DNA of 64,000 nucleotides, taken from Pseudomonas hydrolytica (lineage in GTDB: Bacteria > Pseudomonadota > Gammaproteobacteria > Pseudomonadales > Pseudomonadaceae). This document shows positions 52,714-62,620 of this stretch, in pieces. The notes under the pieces are model-generated. The model was not told the DNA's origin. It searched no databases and worked only from the letters and a program-made list of their open reading frames with translations. The stretch spans positions 3,410,001-3,474,000 of the forward strand of contig NZ_CP099397.1 of assembly GCF_021495345.1 (NCBI RefSeq), given 5' to 3'. The translations under genes and the position numbers were made by a program. How positions within the stretch are numbered: the stretch's first letter is position 1; the number at the start of each line of letters is the position of its first letter.

Positions 52714-53784
52714 CTAGTTCAACTCGATGGCTTCCGGCTCGGCGCGCGGCCAGGCATTGAGCACCGCCTTGAACAGGGTGGCCAGGGGGATGGCGAAGAA
52801 CACGCCCCAGAAGCCCCACAAACCGCCGAACAGCAGCACGGCGCAGATGATCGCCACCGGGTGCAGATTGACCGCCTCGGAGAACAGCAGCGGCACCAGC
52901 ACGTTACCGTCCAGCGCCTGGATGATGCCGTAGATCACCATCAGATAGAGGAACTGATCGCTCCAGCCCCACTGGAACAGGCCGATCAGCGCCACCGGCA
53001 CCGTTACCACCACCGCGCCGATGTAGGGCACCACCACCGACAGGCCGACCAGCAGCGCCAACAGCGCGGCGTAATTGAGCCCGAGGAAGGCGAAGGCGAT
53101 GTAGGTCACCACCCCGCAGATGATGATCTCGATGAACTTGCCACGGATGTAGTTGGCGATCTGCTGGTTCATCTCCTGCGCGACCTGGGTAATCAGCGCG
53201 CGCTCGCGCGGCAGATAGCCGCGGAACCACTGGCCGATCTGCTCACGGTCCTTGAGGAAGAAGAACACCAGAATCGGCACCAGCACCAGATAGATCATGA
53301 TGCTGACCAGCATCGGCAGGCTGGACAGCGAGAACGACAGCGCCCACTGGCCGAACTTGCCGGCCTCGCCGCGCATGCTGTCGATCAGCTGCACCACCTG
53401 CTCGTCGGTGATCAGGCTCGGGTAGCGCTCCGGCAGCAGCAGGAACACCGCCTGCCACTCGGCCGCCATGCGCGGCAGCTCGTTGAACAGAGTGCTCAGC
53501 TGATGCCAGAGCAGCGGCATCAGCACCAGCATGAACATGGTCAAGCCTCCCAGAAACAGCGCAAAGACCAGCCACACCGCCAGAATCTGCGGCACCTTCA
53601 GGCGCTCCAGGCCATTGACCAGCCCCTGCATGAGGAAGGCCAGCACCAAACCGGTGAGCACCGGCGCGAGCATGCCGCCGAGCGTGAGCACCACGGCGAA
53701 CCCCAGCACCAACAGCACCGCCAGCACCACCGCCTGCTCATCGGAGAAGTAACGATGCAGCCAACTACGCAAAACCTTGACCAT
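52714..53784 (-). CDS. AI-2E/PerM family membrane transporter
   Basis: 356 aa with about eight helices. Typical PerM sequence: QAVVLAVLLVLGFAVVLTLGGMLAPVLTGLVLAFLMQGLVNGL, central soluble segment, GKFIEIIICGVVTYIAFAFLGLNYAALLALLVGLSVVVPYIGAVVVTVPV. Function of most members is unknown; some are Na+/H+ antiporters. ATG 53784 (MVKVLRSWL). Same neighbour order as I recall for P. aeruginosa. A second, distinct member lies at 59401-60489. Confidence 0.9.
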   Translation of the reverse strand: MVKVLRSWLHRYFSDEQAVVLAVLLVLGFAVVLTLGGMLAPVLTGLVLAFLMQGLVNGLERLKVPQILAVWLVFALFLGGLTMFMLVLMPLLWHQLSTLFNELPRMAAEWQAVFLLLPERYPSLITDEQVVQLIDSMRGEAGKFGQWALSFSLSSLPMLVSIMIYLVLVPILVFFFLKDREQIGQWFRGYLPRERALITQVAQEMNQQIANYIRGKFIEIIICGVVTYIAFAFLGLNYAALLALLVGLSVVVPYIGAVVVTVPVALIGLFQWGWSDQFLYLMVIYGIIQALDGNVLVPLLFSEAVNLHPVAIICAVLLFGGLWGFWGVFFAIPLATLFKAVLNAWPRAEPEAIELN

Positions 53785-53895
53785 AGAATTCCTTAACGGG
53801 GAGAAACCGGCTCTTTCACTACGCCAGCCATGTGAAAAATGGCGCACGCCGTGAATGAATGACCACTGGGATGTGTTTCAAGCTGCGACAGCCGC

Positions 53896-54135
53896 TCAGG
53901 CCTTGCGCAGCCAGTAGCGGTAGACGCCCGCCTCGACCTCTTCATGCAGCAGCGCATGCCCTGCCAGGCTGGCGAAGGCGCGAAAATCCCGCTGCGAACC
54001 GGCATCGGTGGCGCTGACCTTGAGCACGGCACCGCTGCCCAGGCGATTGAGTTCGAGCTTGGCCTTGAGCAACGGCAGCGGGCAGCTCAGCCCGCAGGCG
54101 TCCAGTTCGGCATCGAAGGCCGGTACGTCTGTCAT
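53896..54135 (-). CDS. TusA-like sulfur carrier protein
   Basis: 79 aa. The TusA motif CPLPL (C18-P-L-P) is preceded by a second Cys (C14), in ELDACGLSCPLPLLKAKLEL. Carries persulfide sulfur in the cytoplasm. The P. aeruginosa homologue at this locus (PA1006) is reported to be needed for molybdenum homeostasis and nitrate respiration. Divergent from bepA. Confidence 0.9.
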   Translation of the reverse strand: MTDVPAFDAELDACGLSCPLPLLKAKLELNRLGSGAVLKVSATDAGSQRDFRAFASLAGHALLHEEVEAGVYRYWLRKA

Positions 54136-54242
54136 CGTCTACTCCATAAAGAGGGCTAGGATACCCAAGCCGCTGCAACCCTGGCCAGCGCGGTAGCTGG
54201 CCGGCTACAGTATCTCCTTTGCCGCCCGAGAGCCTTGAGTGC

Positions 54243-55676
54243 ATGACATTTCTGCGCCCCACCCTGCTGACGCTCGCCTGCCTGTTCGCCGCCCACACGG
54301 GTGCCAGTGACCTGCCGTCGCTGGGCGACGCCAGTTCCTCGATCGTCTCGCCGCAACAGGAGCATCAGCTCGGCCGCGCCTGGCTCGGCCTGCTGCGCGG
54401 CCAGGTGTCCCAACTGGACGACCCGCAGCTCAAGGACTTCGTCGAATCCAGCGTCTACCGCCTGGCGGAAACCAGCCAGCTGCAGGACCGCCGCCTGGAA
54501 TTCGTGCTGCTCAACAGCCCGCAGCTGAACGCCTTCGCCGCACCAGGCGGCATCGTCGGGGTCAACGGCGGCCTGTTCCTCTATGCCCAGACCGAAGCCG
54601 AGTACGCCTCGGTGATGGCGCACGAACTGGCGCACCTGTCGCAGCGCCACTTCGCCCGCGGCGTAGAGGCCCAGCAGCGCATGCAACTGCCGGTGATGGC
54701 CGCCATGCTCGCCGGCATCGTCGCCGCCGCGGCAGGCGCCGGCGATGCCGGCATGGCCACCATCTTCTCCGCCCAGGCCGCCGCGATTCAGGAACAACGG
54801 CGCTTTTCCCGGCAGAACGAACAGGAGGCCGACCGCATCGGCCTGGTCAACCTGGAAAAGGCCGGCTACGACCCACGCGCCATGCCGATGATGTTCGAAC
54901 GGCTGATGCGCCAGTACCGCTATGACGCCAAGCCGCCGGAGTTCCTGCTGACTCACCCGGTGTCCGAATCGCGTATCGCCGACACCCGCAACCGTGCCGA
55001 GCAGTACCCGGCCAAGGGCCGCGAAGACAGCCTGCGCTACCAGCTGATGCGCGCCCGCGTGCAGCTGACCTACGAGGAAACCCCGGGGGTGGCAGCCAAG
55101 CGCTTCCGCGCCATGCTCGACGAAAACCCGGGCCTGGACGCCGCCCGCTACGGCCTGGTGCTGGCGCAGATGAAAACCGGCCAGCTTGGCGAAGCCGCGC
55201 AGACCCTGGCCCCGCTGCTAAGCAAGGCGCCGGATGACATCGTCTACAACCTGGCGCAGATCGAACTGGACATGGCCGCCAACCGCCTGGATGCCGCCGA
55301 GCGCCGGCAGGAGCGCATGTTCACCCTCTACCCCAGCAACTACCCGCTGCAGCAGACGCGCATCGACCTGTTGCTCAAGCAGCAGCGCACCCGCGACGCC
55401 GAACGCGCGCTGGACAACCTGCTCAAGAGCCGGCCGAAGGATCCGGACGTCTGGTATCAGGTCGCCGAGGTACGCGGCCTGAGCGGCAACACCGTCGGCC
55501 TGCACCAGGCCCGCGCCGAGTTCTTCGCTCTGGTGGGGGACTACAACCAGGCCATCGAACAGCTCGACTTCGCCAAGCGCCGCGCCAGCAACAACTTCCA
55601 GATGGCCTCGCGCATCGACGCGCGCCAGCGCGAACTGGCCGAAGAGAAACGTCTGGTGGAGCAGATGCTGCGCTGA
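54243..55676 (+). CDS. bepA: Periplasmic M48 metalloprotease, BepA-like
   Basis: 477 aa. Signal peptide MTFLRPTLLTLACLFAAHTGA, then a zincin domain with H127-E-L-A-H131 in VMAHELAHLSQRHFARG and the third ligand Glu in NEQEADRIGL, and a TPR domain from about residue 270 (YEETPGVAAKRFRAMLDENPGLDAARYGLVLAQ). BepA trims misassembled LptD and BAM clients, fitting its neighbourhood near bamC. Confidence 0.93.
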   Translation: MTFLRPTLLTLACLFAAHTGASDLPSLGDASSSIVSPQQEHQLGRAWLGLLRGQVSQLDDPQLKDFVESSVYRLAETSQLQDRRLEFVLLNSPQLNAFAAPGGIVGVNGGLFLYAQTEAEYASVMAHELAHLSQRHFARGVEAQQRMQLPVMAAMLAGIVAAAAGAGDAGMATIFSAQAAAIQEQRRFSRQNEQEADRIGLVNLEKAGYDPRAMPMMFERLMRQYRYDAKPPEFLLTHPVSESRIADTRNRAEQYPAKGREDSLRYQLMRARVQLTYEETPGVAAKRFRAMLDENPGLDAARYGLVLAQMKTGQLGEAAQTLAPLLSKAPDDIVYNLAQIELDMAANRLDAAERRQERMFTLYPSNYPLQQTRIDLLLKQQRTRDAERALDNLLKSRPKDPDVWYQVAEVRGLSGNTVGLHQARAEFFALVGDYNQAIEQLDFAKRRASNNFQMASRIDARQRELAEEKRLVEQMLR

Positions 55677-55723
55677 TCCAACCGTGAACGCCTGAACCGC
55701 GGCTCAGGCGTCACGAGCGGCGT

Positions 55724-57427
55724 TCACGCCAAGGGCGGGGTGCGCGGCGGGATCAGGCGCTTGCTGCCGGTGGACTCGTAGGCCGCCGCCAGTCGCAGCA
55801 GCGCCGAGTCGTCGTAAGCGCGGCCGACGAAGGTCAGCCCCACCGGCATGCCGATGTCGGCCATCACGCCCATCGGCACGGTCACGGTCGGCACACCCAG
55901 GTGACGAATCGCCAGGTTGCCGTTGGCCACCCATACGCCATTGCTCCAGGCGATGTCCGCCGATGCCGGGTTGACGTCGGCATCGGCCGGGCCGACGTCG
56001 GCCACGGTGGGGAACAGCACCGCGTCCAGGCCCAGCTCGTCCATCCAGTCTTCCAGGTCGATCTTGCGGGTGCGCTCCAGGCCGCGCAGGCCGTCGGGCA
56101 GCGTGGCGATCTGATCCCAGGGTTTGATGCCGCGCTTGGCCATGTTGACGTACTCGTCCATGCCCGCCGCCAGGTCGCCCTCGCGGTTCGGCAGCGTGCC
56201 GGGGTCGTGCGGGAAGATCTGCGGGCCGTCCACATCGGCCAGGCGATTGAGCTTCGGGTCGCCATTGGCGCGCAGGAAGTCGTCGAAGGCCCAGCCGCTC
56301 AGCTCCCACAGCTCGTCATGGAGGAATTCCGGGCTGACGATGCCGCGGTTGAACACCGTCGGCGCGCCGGGGCGGTCGCCCTCGCAGTTCGACACCAGCG
56401 GGAAGTCCACTTCCACCACTTCGGCGCCGGCCGCTTCCAGCGCCTCGCGCGCCGCCTCCCACAGGGCGATCACCGTCGGCCGGGTGTGGATGCGCTGGCC
56501 GGTCGGCCCGCCGATACCCGGGTTCTCGCTGGTACCGGCCAGCTCGTCCTTGTTGATAAACATCTTCGGTACGCCCAGGCGCTTGCCGGCCAGCGCTTCG
56601 GGCTTGGCTGCCAGCGCCAGGTAGGACGCGGGACGCACCTCGGAGGCTTTCGGGATCGGCACCCAGGGCTGCAAACGCCACAGGTCGCCACGGGTGTCCG
56701 GATCGTCGGCGACCACCACGTCGAGCACCTGCAGCAGGTCGGCCATGGTGCGGGCGTAGGGTACCACCACGTCCATGGTCGGCGTCAGCGGCCAGTTGCC
56801 GCGCACCGAGATCACCCCGCGCGAAGGCGTGTAGGCGCACAGGCCGTTGTTCGAGGCCGGGCCGCGCCCGCTGGACCAGGTTTCCTCGGCCAGGCCGAAG
56901 GCGGAGAAGCTGGCGGCGGTCGCCGTACCGGCGCCGTTGGACGAACCCGAGGCGAACGGCGCGGTGAGGTAATCGGCGTTGTACGGGCTTTCCGCACGGC
57001 CGTAGACGCCGCGCTGCATGCCGCCGTTGGCCATCGGTGGCATATTGGTCTTGCCCAGGCAGATGGCGCCGGCCGCGCGCAGACGCTCGATGGTGAAGGC
57101 GTCGCGCTGCGCCACCAGATCCTTGAACGCCGGGCTGCCCGAGGCGGCCGTCAGGCCCTTGACCAGGTAGCTGTCCTTGGCGGTGTAGGGGATGCCATCG
57201 AGCGGGCCGAGCGTTTCACCACGGGCGCGGCGCGCATCGGAGGCCTCGGCCTCCTTCAGCGCATCGGGGTTGCGCACCACCACCGCGTTGAGTCGGGTCG
57301 GCGTGTTCGGCCCGTCATAGGCATCGATACGCGCCAGATAGGCCTTGACCAGTTCGACCGCCGTGGTGCGGCCGGACTCCAGCGCGGCACGCAGCTCGGC
57401 GATGGAAACTTCGGTTACCTCGATCAT
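55724..57427 (-). CDS. Amidase signature family protein
   Basis: 567 aa. Amidase-signature elements: PYTAKDSYLVKG (Lys of the Ser-cisSer-Lys triad), the Ser-rich FASGSSNGAGTATAASF (cis-Ser) and EETWSSGRGPAS, in which the second Ser aligns with the nucleophile of the usual G-G-S-I-R-x-P-A. The Gly-Gly before the nucleophile is Trp-Ser, a distinct subfamily. No signal peptide. ATG 57427 (MIEVTEVSIAELR). Substrate unknown; possible use is hydrolysis of amides or amino-acid amides. Confidence 0.88.
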   Translation of the reverse strand: MIEVTEVSIAELRAALESGRTTAVELVKAYLARIDAYDGPNTPTRLNAVVVRNPDALKEAEASDARRARGETLGPLDGIPYTAKDSYLVKGLTAASGSPAFKDLVAQRDAFTIERLRAAGAICLGKTNMPPMANGGMQRGVYGRAESPYNADYLTAPFASGSSNGAGTATAASFSAFGLAEETWSSGRGPASNNGLCAYTPSRGVISVRGNWPLTPTMDVVVPYARTMADLLQVLDVVVADDPDTRGDLWRLQPWVPIPKASEVRPASYLALAAKPEALAGKRLGVPKMFINKDELAGTSENPGIGGPTGQRIHTRPTVIALWEAAREALEAAGAEVVEVDFPLVSNCEGDRPGAPTVFNRGIVSPEFLHDELWELSGWAFDDFLRANGDPKLNRLADVDGPQIFPHDPGTLPNREGDLAAGMDEYVNMAKRGIKPWDQIATLPDGLRGLERTRKIDLEDWMDELGLDAVLFPTVADVGPADADVNPASADIAWSNGVWVANGNLAIRHLGVPTVTVPMGVMADIGMPVGLTFVGRAYDDSALLRLAAAYESTGSKRLIPPRTPPLA

Positions 57428-57583
57428 GGTGTCATCACTCGCAGATGGCGGGCTGCCGGCCTGGGCAGCCCGAAACAGGGAAGAAGGCGTTTCATCGCCG
57501 CCGCCGTTCGCAGGTCGGCGCACGACCAAACATGGGCCAGATGATACATCCCCCCGCTTGCCGGGTAACCGGGCGCCGGGCCG

Positions 57584-57976
57584 TCAGGGAATGGCGATGG
57601 GCACGATGTCCACCCGCCCCGCGCGGGCGATCAGCTGGAACGCGCGCACCTGCGCATCGCCAAAGCCGCGCTCGTTGGTGAAACGGTCATGCACCAGCAC
57701 GATCAGGTCCGGATAGGGAGATACCCCGGGGTTGAAGTGCCCCACCGAGAGCAGCTCGACCGTTTCCCGCCGCACCAGCGGAGGCGCGAAGCGCACCAGC
57801 TCGCCCCGGTAGTAGAGGCGGTAGTGCGTGCGCGGGCCGATGGACGCATGCTGCTGCGTCACCTGGCGGATCGACCAGTCGCCGCCCTGCTCATGGATCA
57901 CCCGCTCGGAAACGCCATGGCCGCAGCCGGGCAGCCAGGCAAAGCCCAACGCCAGAAGAATGTGCAAAGGTTTCAT
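57584..57976 (-). CDS. Putative lipoprotein
   Basis: 130 aa with signal peptide and lipobox LPGC (Cys19) in KPLHILLALGFAWLPGCGHG. The mature part (HYRLYYRGELVRFAPPLVRRETVELLSVGHFN..YPDLIVLVHD) is strand-rich; no family recognised. ATG 57976. Confidence 0.65.
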   Translation of the reverse strand: MKPLHILLALGFAWLPGCGHGVSERVIHEQGGDWSIRQVTQQHASIGPRTHYRLYYRGELVRFAPPLVRRETVELLSVGHFNPGVSPYPDLIVLVHDRFTNERGFGDAQVRAFQLIARAGRVDIVPIAIP

Positions 57977-58147
57977 CACGCATCCCTGTGCCGATAAAGA
58001 AGATAGGCGCCGCCAGCCGGCTCCGTACCAGCCAAGCGTAGCTGCCCGACAGGCAAACCACCGCAACCATGGGAAAGTCGTTCACCTGAACACTGGCCAG
58101 TCCCCTGCTATGTTCAACTGCTCAACGCGAAACGGGAGAACAACGCC

Positions 58148-58540
58148 ATGTCCCAGGTCACCGGCGGCTGCCTTTGCGGCCAGATACGCCTCGAAGCCAC
58201 CGGCCAGCCCTACCGGGTTGGCGTCTGCCACTGCATGGATTGTCGCAAGCACCACGGCGCCCTCTTCCATGCCTCGGCGATCTTTCCGCAGAGCGCGGTA
58301 AAGATCGAGGGCGAAACCGCTCACTACGCCGGCCGGCACTTCTGCCCGCACTGCGGCTCATCGGTGTTCGGGCGCACGGCGGACGAGATCGAAGTGAACC
58401 TCGGCACGCTGGACGCCCCCGACCAGTTCGCCCCCACCTACGAGCTGTGGACCATCCGCCGCGAGGCCTGGCTGCCGCCTTTCCCCTTGCAGCGTCACTA
58501 TCAACGGGATCGTGACGAGAGCCAGCGCTTCGAAGGCTAG
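58148..58540 (+). CDS. GFA (glutathione-dependent formaldehyde-activating) fold protein
   Basis: 130 aa with the zinc-binding cysteines of the Mss4-like/GFA fold: C8 and C10 (GGCLCGQ), C27, C29 and C32 (CHCMDC), C66 and C69 (CPHCGS). The family adds glutathione to formaldehyde or, more often, has unknown activity; seven Cys are in place. Confidence 0.9.
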   Translation: MSQVTGGCLCGQIRLEATGQPYRVGVCHCMDCRKHHGALFHASAIFPQSAVKIEGETAHYAGRHFCPHCGSSVFGRTADEIEVNLGTLDAPDQFAPTYELWTIRREAWLPPFPLQRHYQRDRDESQRFEG

Positions 58541-58549
58541 CGCCGCGCG

Positions 58550-59260
58550 CTACGCCTCGCCCGCACCATCGGCCCAGCAGATCCAGGCATGCATCAGCCC
58601 GGCCTGGAAAAACTGCACCGGCGCCGCAAAACCGGCCGCCTGGATGATGTCGGCCACCTGCTGCGCCGGCAGCACTGCCACGTCCGTGGCATAGGCCGCA
58701 CGTGCCCGCTCCAGCATCTGCGGGTCGACGCCGGCCGAAGACATCAGGGTCATCCAGCTGTGCAGCAGCCGTTCGTAGGCAGGCGACCGAGTGTCGGCCG
58801 CGAGGTCCGCGTTGGCCAGCAGCCCGCCAGGCTTCAGCCGCTGCGCGATCTGCCGGAAGAAGCCGGTACGCGCCTGTGCGTCGGTGAAGAACTGCGACAC
58901 CAGAAAGCAGGTGGCGCCGTCATAGGCCTGACCTGCCTCCAGCGTTTCGAGATAGCCCTGATGAAAATCGCAACGGTCGAGGAAGCCGCCTTGCCGTGCG
59001 CGCTGGCGGCACACGTCCAGCATCGCGCCAGAGGGATCGAGGGCGGTGAAGCGCCAGTTGGGGAAGCGCTCGGCCAGATGGGCGATCTCCGCTCCGGTAC
59101 CGGCACCGACGCAGAGAATCCGCGCCTCTTGCGGCAGGCCGACGAACAGCGAATCGAGCAGGAAGTACAGGGTATTGCGGATGGGCGCCATACCCGCCCA
59201 CTGTTTGTCGTAGCCTGCGGCCTGTTGATCGAACAGCGCCTTGAGTTCTTCTTCGGTCAT
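58550..59260 (-). CDS. Class I SAM-dependent methyltransferase
   Basis: 236 aa. SAM motif I ARILCVGAGTGAEIAHLAE, acidic residue in FTALDPSGAML, later LKPGGLLANADLA (motif III). Substrate unknown. ATG 59260 is used; the open frame extends to 59437 without start signals. Confidence 0.85.
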   Translation of the reverse strand: MTEEELKALFDQQAAGYDKQWAGMAPIRNTLYFLLDSLFVGLPQEARILCVGAGTGAEIAHLAERFPNWRFTALDPSGAMLDVCRQRARQGGFLDRCDFHQGYLETLEAGQAYDGATCFLVSQFFTDAQARTGFFRQIAQRLKPGGLLANADLAADTRSPAYERLLHSWMTLMSSAGVDPQMLERARAAYATDVAVLPAQQVADIIQAAGFAAPVQFFQAGLMHAWICWADGAGEA

Positions 59261-59400
59261 GCAGCACCTTCCTTTGCAGTTTGAGGACGGCCGCGCCGAG
59301 CGCGGCGTTTCATCCAGTATCCCAGAGCTGTCAAGCCCCTCCACTCTGAAGGCAGGGCAACTTTTCCGCACTTTGTTCGCGGCACGGGGGACTAACAGGC

Positions 59401-60489
59401 ATGAGCCAACCCTGCGAACCGACCATGCCCAGCCCATCCGTCGAACACAAAGCCTTCATCCTGCTGCTCGCCCTGGTGACCATCGCCTTCTTCTGGATAC
59501 TGCTGCCCTTCTATGGCGCCGTGTTCTGGGCCATCGTGCTGGCCGTGGTGTTCGCGCCGCTGCAACAGCGCCTGGCCCGCCGCTTCGGCGGCAGAGGCAA
59601 CCTGTCGGCGCTGCTGACGCTGATCGTCTGCCTGCTGGTGGCGATTCTGCCGGTGATCTTCGTCATCTCGGCGGTGGTGGCCGAAGGCACCAGCCTCTAC
59701 CAGCGCCTGGAATCGGGGGAACTGGATATCGGTGCCTACGTCACCAACACCATCGAAATGCTGCCGCCGTTCATGCAGGACCAGCTCCACCGCTTCGGCA
59801 TGAGCAACCTCGAAGGCCTGCGCGAGCAGATCTCCAAGGGCGCCATGGCCGGCAGTCAGTACCTGGCGACCAAGGTGTTCGTCATCGGCCAGATGACTTT
59901 CGAGTTTCTCATCGGCTTCTTCATCATGCTGTACCTGCTGTTCTTCCTGCTGCGCGATGGTCGGACCCTGGCGCGCGACGTCCGCACCGCGGTGCCGCTG
60001 GGGGACACCACCAAGCGCCGCCTGCAGATCAAGTTCACCCGTGTGGTACGCGCCACAGTGAAAGGCAATATCGTCGTGGCGGCCGTCCAGGGCGCCCTCG
60101 GCGGCCTGATCCTTTGGGTGCTGGGCCTGCCCAGCCCGCTGCTGTGGGGAGCGCTGATGGCCTTTCTGTCCCTGCTGCCGGCAGTCGGCGCCGGCCTGGT
60201 ATGGGCGCCGATGGCCGCCTACCTGCTGCTCAGCGGCAGCGTCTGGCAAGGGGTCACGCTGAGCGTATTCGGCGTGCTGGTGATCAGCCTGGTGGACAAC
60301 ATCCTGCGCCCCATCCTGGTCGGCAAGGACACGCGCATGCCCGACTACCTGATCCTGACCTCCACCCTCGGCGGCCTGGCCCTGCTGGGCCTCAACGGTT
60401 TCGTGATCGGCCCGCTGGTGGCGGCACTGTTCGTCGCCAGCTGGAATCTGTTTGGCAGCCGGAAAAAGACGGTTCAGCTGCCGCAGTGA
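59401..60489 (+). CDS. AI-2E/PerM family membrane transporter (second copy)
   Basis: 362 aa, eight helices, PerM pattern (LLALVTIAFFWILLPFYGAVFWAIVLAVVFAPLQQRLARRF; GNIVVAAVQGALGGLILWVLGLPSPLLWGALMAFLSLLPAVGAGLVWAP). Clearly diverged from the member at 52714-53784. Start at 59401 or MPSPSVEHK at 59425. Confidence 0.87.
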   Translation: MSQPCEPTMPSPSVEHKAFILLLALVTIAFFWILLPFYGAVFWAIVLAVVFAPLQQRLARRFGGRGNLSALLTLIVCLLVAILPVIFVISAVVAEGTSLYQRLESGELDIGAYVTNTIEMLPPFMQDQLHRFGMSNLEGLREQISKGAMAGSQYLATKVFVIGQMTFEFLIGFFIMLYLLFFLLRDGRTLARDVRTAVPLGDTTKRRLQIKFTRVVRATVKGNIVVAAVQGALGGLILWVLGLPSPLLWGALMAFLSLLPAVGAGLVWAPMAAYLLLSGSVWQGVTLSVFGVLVISLVDNILRPILVGKDTRMPDYLILTSTLGGLALLGLNGFVIGPLVAALFVASWNLFGSRKKTVQLPQ

Positions 60490-60585
60490 CAGTCCGGCAG
60501 GCAGGTTCTTTTCCTCTGCCTCTCATGCGCCACAAGCGATGCATTTGCGCCAGATGCCCTGGGCGCAAACGCATCCCATTGCCGG

Positions 60586-61350
60586 TCAGCCGGCCGTCAC
60601 CGTCATGCCGCCATCGGCCATGACCACCGCGCCAACCATAAAGCTGGCCCGCTCGGAGGCGAGGAATGCCACTACCTCGGCAATCTCCTGCGGCTGAGCC
60701 GCACGGCCGATCGGCGCGGCCTCGCCGTGCTGGGCCAGGAAGGCCGGGCCGTCCTCCACCACATCGTTGAGGATGTTGGTCACCACATCTCCCGAACCGA
60801 CGGCGTTTACCCGAATGCCATGCTCGATGGCCTCGAGCGCCAGCGCACGGGTGAGCTGGGCCAGCGCTCCCTTGGAAGCGGCGTAGGCCGCGATGGTGGG
60901 AAAGGCGAAGTACGACGCGTAGGAGGCGATATTGACGATGGCGCCGGACTTGTTCGGCATCATCGCCTTCATCGCTTCGCGGCAATGCAGAAACGCCGCG
61001 GTGGCGTTGACGGCCTGGATGCGTTCCCAATCCTGCCGGGTCATGTCCACCACCGCCTTGTTGATGATGATGCCCGCGTTGTTCACCAGGATGTCGAGCC
61101 GACCGAACTGTTCGACTGCCAAAGCCACCGCGCGCTCGGCGGCTCCGTCCGCGGTGATGTCGGCCACCAGGGGCGCCAGCCCCGGCTGGGCCAGTTCCTC
61201 CACGGCGGGATCGATGTCCTCCGCGATGACCTTGGCCCCGCGCGCATGCAGCAACAGCGCGGTGGCCTTGCCGATACCGCTGGCGGCGCCGGTAACCAGG
61301 GCAACCTTGCCCTCGACTTCCTGGGTGATGATGTTCTTGATGTCAGCCAT
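60586..61350 (-). CDS. Short-chain dehydrogenase/reductase
   Basis: 254 aa. Cofactor loop VTGAASGIG, NNAG, catalytic IASYASYF..AYAASKGAL (Ser, Tyr, Lys) and the end FMVGAVVMADGGMTVTAG. An Asp at IAEDIDP after strand 2 favours NAD(H). Divergent from an AraC regulator 224 bp away, which may control it. Substrate unknown. Confidence 0.9.
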   Translation of the reverse strand: MADIKNIITQEVEGKVALVTGAASGIGKATALLLHARGAKVIAEDIDPAVEELAQPGLAPLVADITADGAAERAVALAVEQFGRLDILVNNAGIIINKAVVDMTRQDWERIQAVNATAAFLHCREAMKAMMPNKSGAIVNIASYASYFAFPTIAAYAASKGALAQLTRALALEAIEHGIRVNAVGSGDVVTNILNDVVEDGPAFLAQHGEAAPIGRAAQPQEIAEVVAFLASERASFMVGAVVMADGGMTVTAG

Positions 61351-61574
61351 GGTGACTACTCCTCAATTGGGCGAAACGAAACCTTCGTCTGCATGCAACC
61401 CCGTGGGGTGCGTTCGAAGACGGCTTCATCCTCTCCCGATTGGCCATGGCGGGCTTTCGCCGCCTTGCGCTGGCTGTCGCGATCTTGCGCTCAATCCGCC
61501 TGAGCAGCCGCTGAGACATGCCCGGCGCCCTTGCGCTAACCTGTCCAGCGCCGCCCTGATACCGGGCACCATTG

Positions 61575-62525
61575 ATGGAAGCCTTGCTGGTGAGCCAATC
61601 CGAACCTGTCGCCTCTACTGACGCCCTGCGGATTCCGGCCGAGGCCATGTGGCAATACATGCCGGATGGCCGCCCGGCACAGCCCCAGCCGCCTGCCGCG
61701 CAGGACGTGGTGCTGCACCTGTTCACGCACCGCAGCATCGCCGAGCCGATCCTTGTGCCGGCGGTGGCCGAACCGCTGCTGGTGATGGTGCTGGCAGGGT
61801 CGGCCATCGTCGAAGAGCGCGTGGCGGGCGGCGAATGGGAGCAAACCGAGGTGCGCGTTGGCGACTTCTTCCTCACCAGCACCACGCAACCCTATGAAAT
61901 GCGCTGGCAAACCAGAGCGGGCGACAGCTTCGAAGTGATGCATCTGTATCTCGCGCCTACGCTGATCGACCGCGCCGCGCACGACCTGGGGCTGCAACAG
62001 GCCGGGACGGTAAGCTTCGTCGACGTCTCCGGTGGCCGTGACGACTGGGTACGCATGCTGCTCGAACAGTTGCGTACGGAGCTCACCGGCAGCCGCACGC
62101 CGAGTCAGCTGCTCGTGCACAGCCTGGCCCAGGCGCTGGCGATTCATCTGGTGCGAACCTATCGCGCCCCACCGGCCACAGGCAGACGCAGCAACGCCCT
62201 GCAGGCCTACAAACTGAGGCGCGTCGTCGACCTGATGAACCAGCATCTGGCGCAAGACTTTTCCCTGTCCAGCCTCGCGCAAGCCGCACAACTGAGCGAA
62301 TACCACTTCAGCCGGCTGTTCAAACGCGCCACCGGGCTGTCGCCGTCGCACTACTTCATTCGCCTGCGCATGGCACGTGCCCGGCAACTGCTGCTGGAAA
62401 CCGACCGCAGCGTGATCGATATCGGAATGGAGGTGGGCTACTCGAGCGCCAGCCATTTCTCGCAGGTCTTTCGCCGCGAAGTGGGCATAACGCCGAGCGC
62501 CTACCGCGATCCGGGGCGGGATTGA
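61575..62525 (+). CDS. AraC-family transcriptional regulator
   Basis: 316 aa. N-terminal cupin-like ligand domain (PLLVMVLAGSAIVEERVAGGEWEQTEVRVGDFFLTST) and C-terminal double helix-turn-helix: LMNQHLAQDFSLSSLAQAAQLSEYHFSRLFKRATGLSPSHYFIRLRMARARQLL and IDIGMEVGYSSASHFSQVFRREVGITPSAYR. ATG 61575 is preferred to the TTG at 61572. Probably regulates the divergent SDR gene. Confidence 0.92.
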   Translation: MEALLVSQSEPVASTDALRIPAEAMWQYMPDGRPAQPQPPAAQDVVLHLFTHRSIAEPILVPAVAEPLLVMVLAGSAIVEERVAGGEWEQTEVRVGDFFLTSTTQPYEMRWQTRAGDSFEVMHLYLAPTLIDRAAHDLGLQQAGTVSFVDVSGGRDDWVRMLLEQLRTELTGSRTPSQLLVHSLAQALAIHLVRTYRAPPATGRRSNALQAYKLRRVVDLMNQHLAQDFSLSSLAQAAQLSEYHFSRLFKRATGLSPSHYFIRLRMARARQLLLETDRSVIDIGMEVGYSSASHFSQVFRREVGITPSAYRDPGRD

Positions 62526-62620
62526 ATGTGGTCGATACGTTGTGTGCCTGACGCCAGCCCGACACTTCCATGCAAAGCCGGTCTGGCGTCACGGAGTTCC
62601 TTGATGATGGAAACCGGGCT

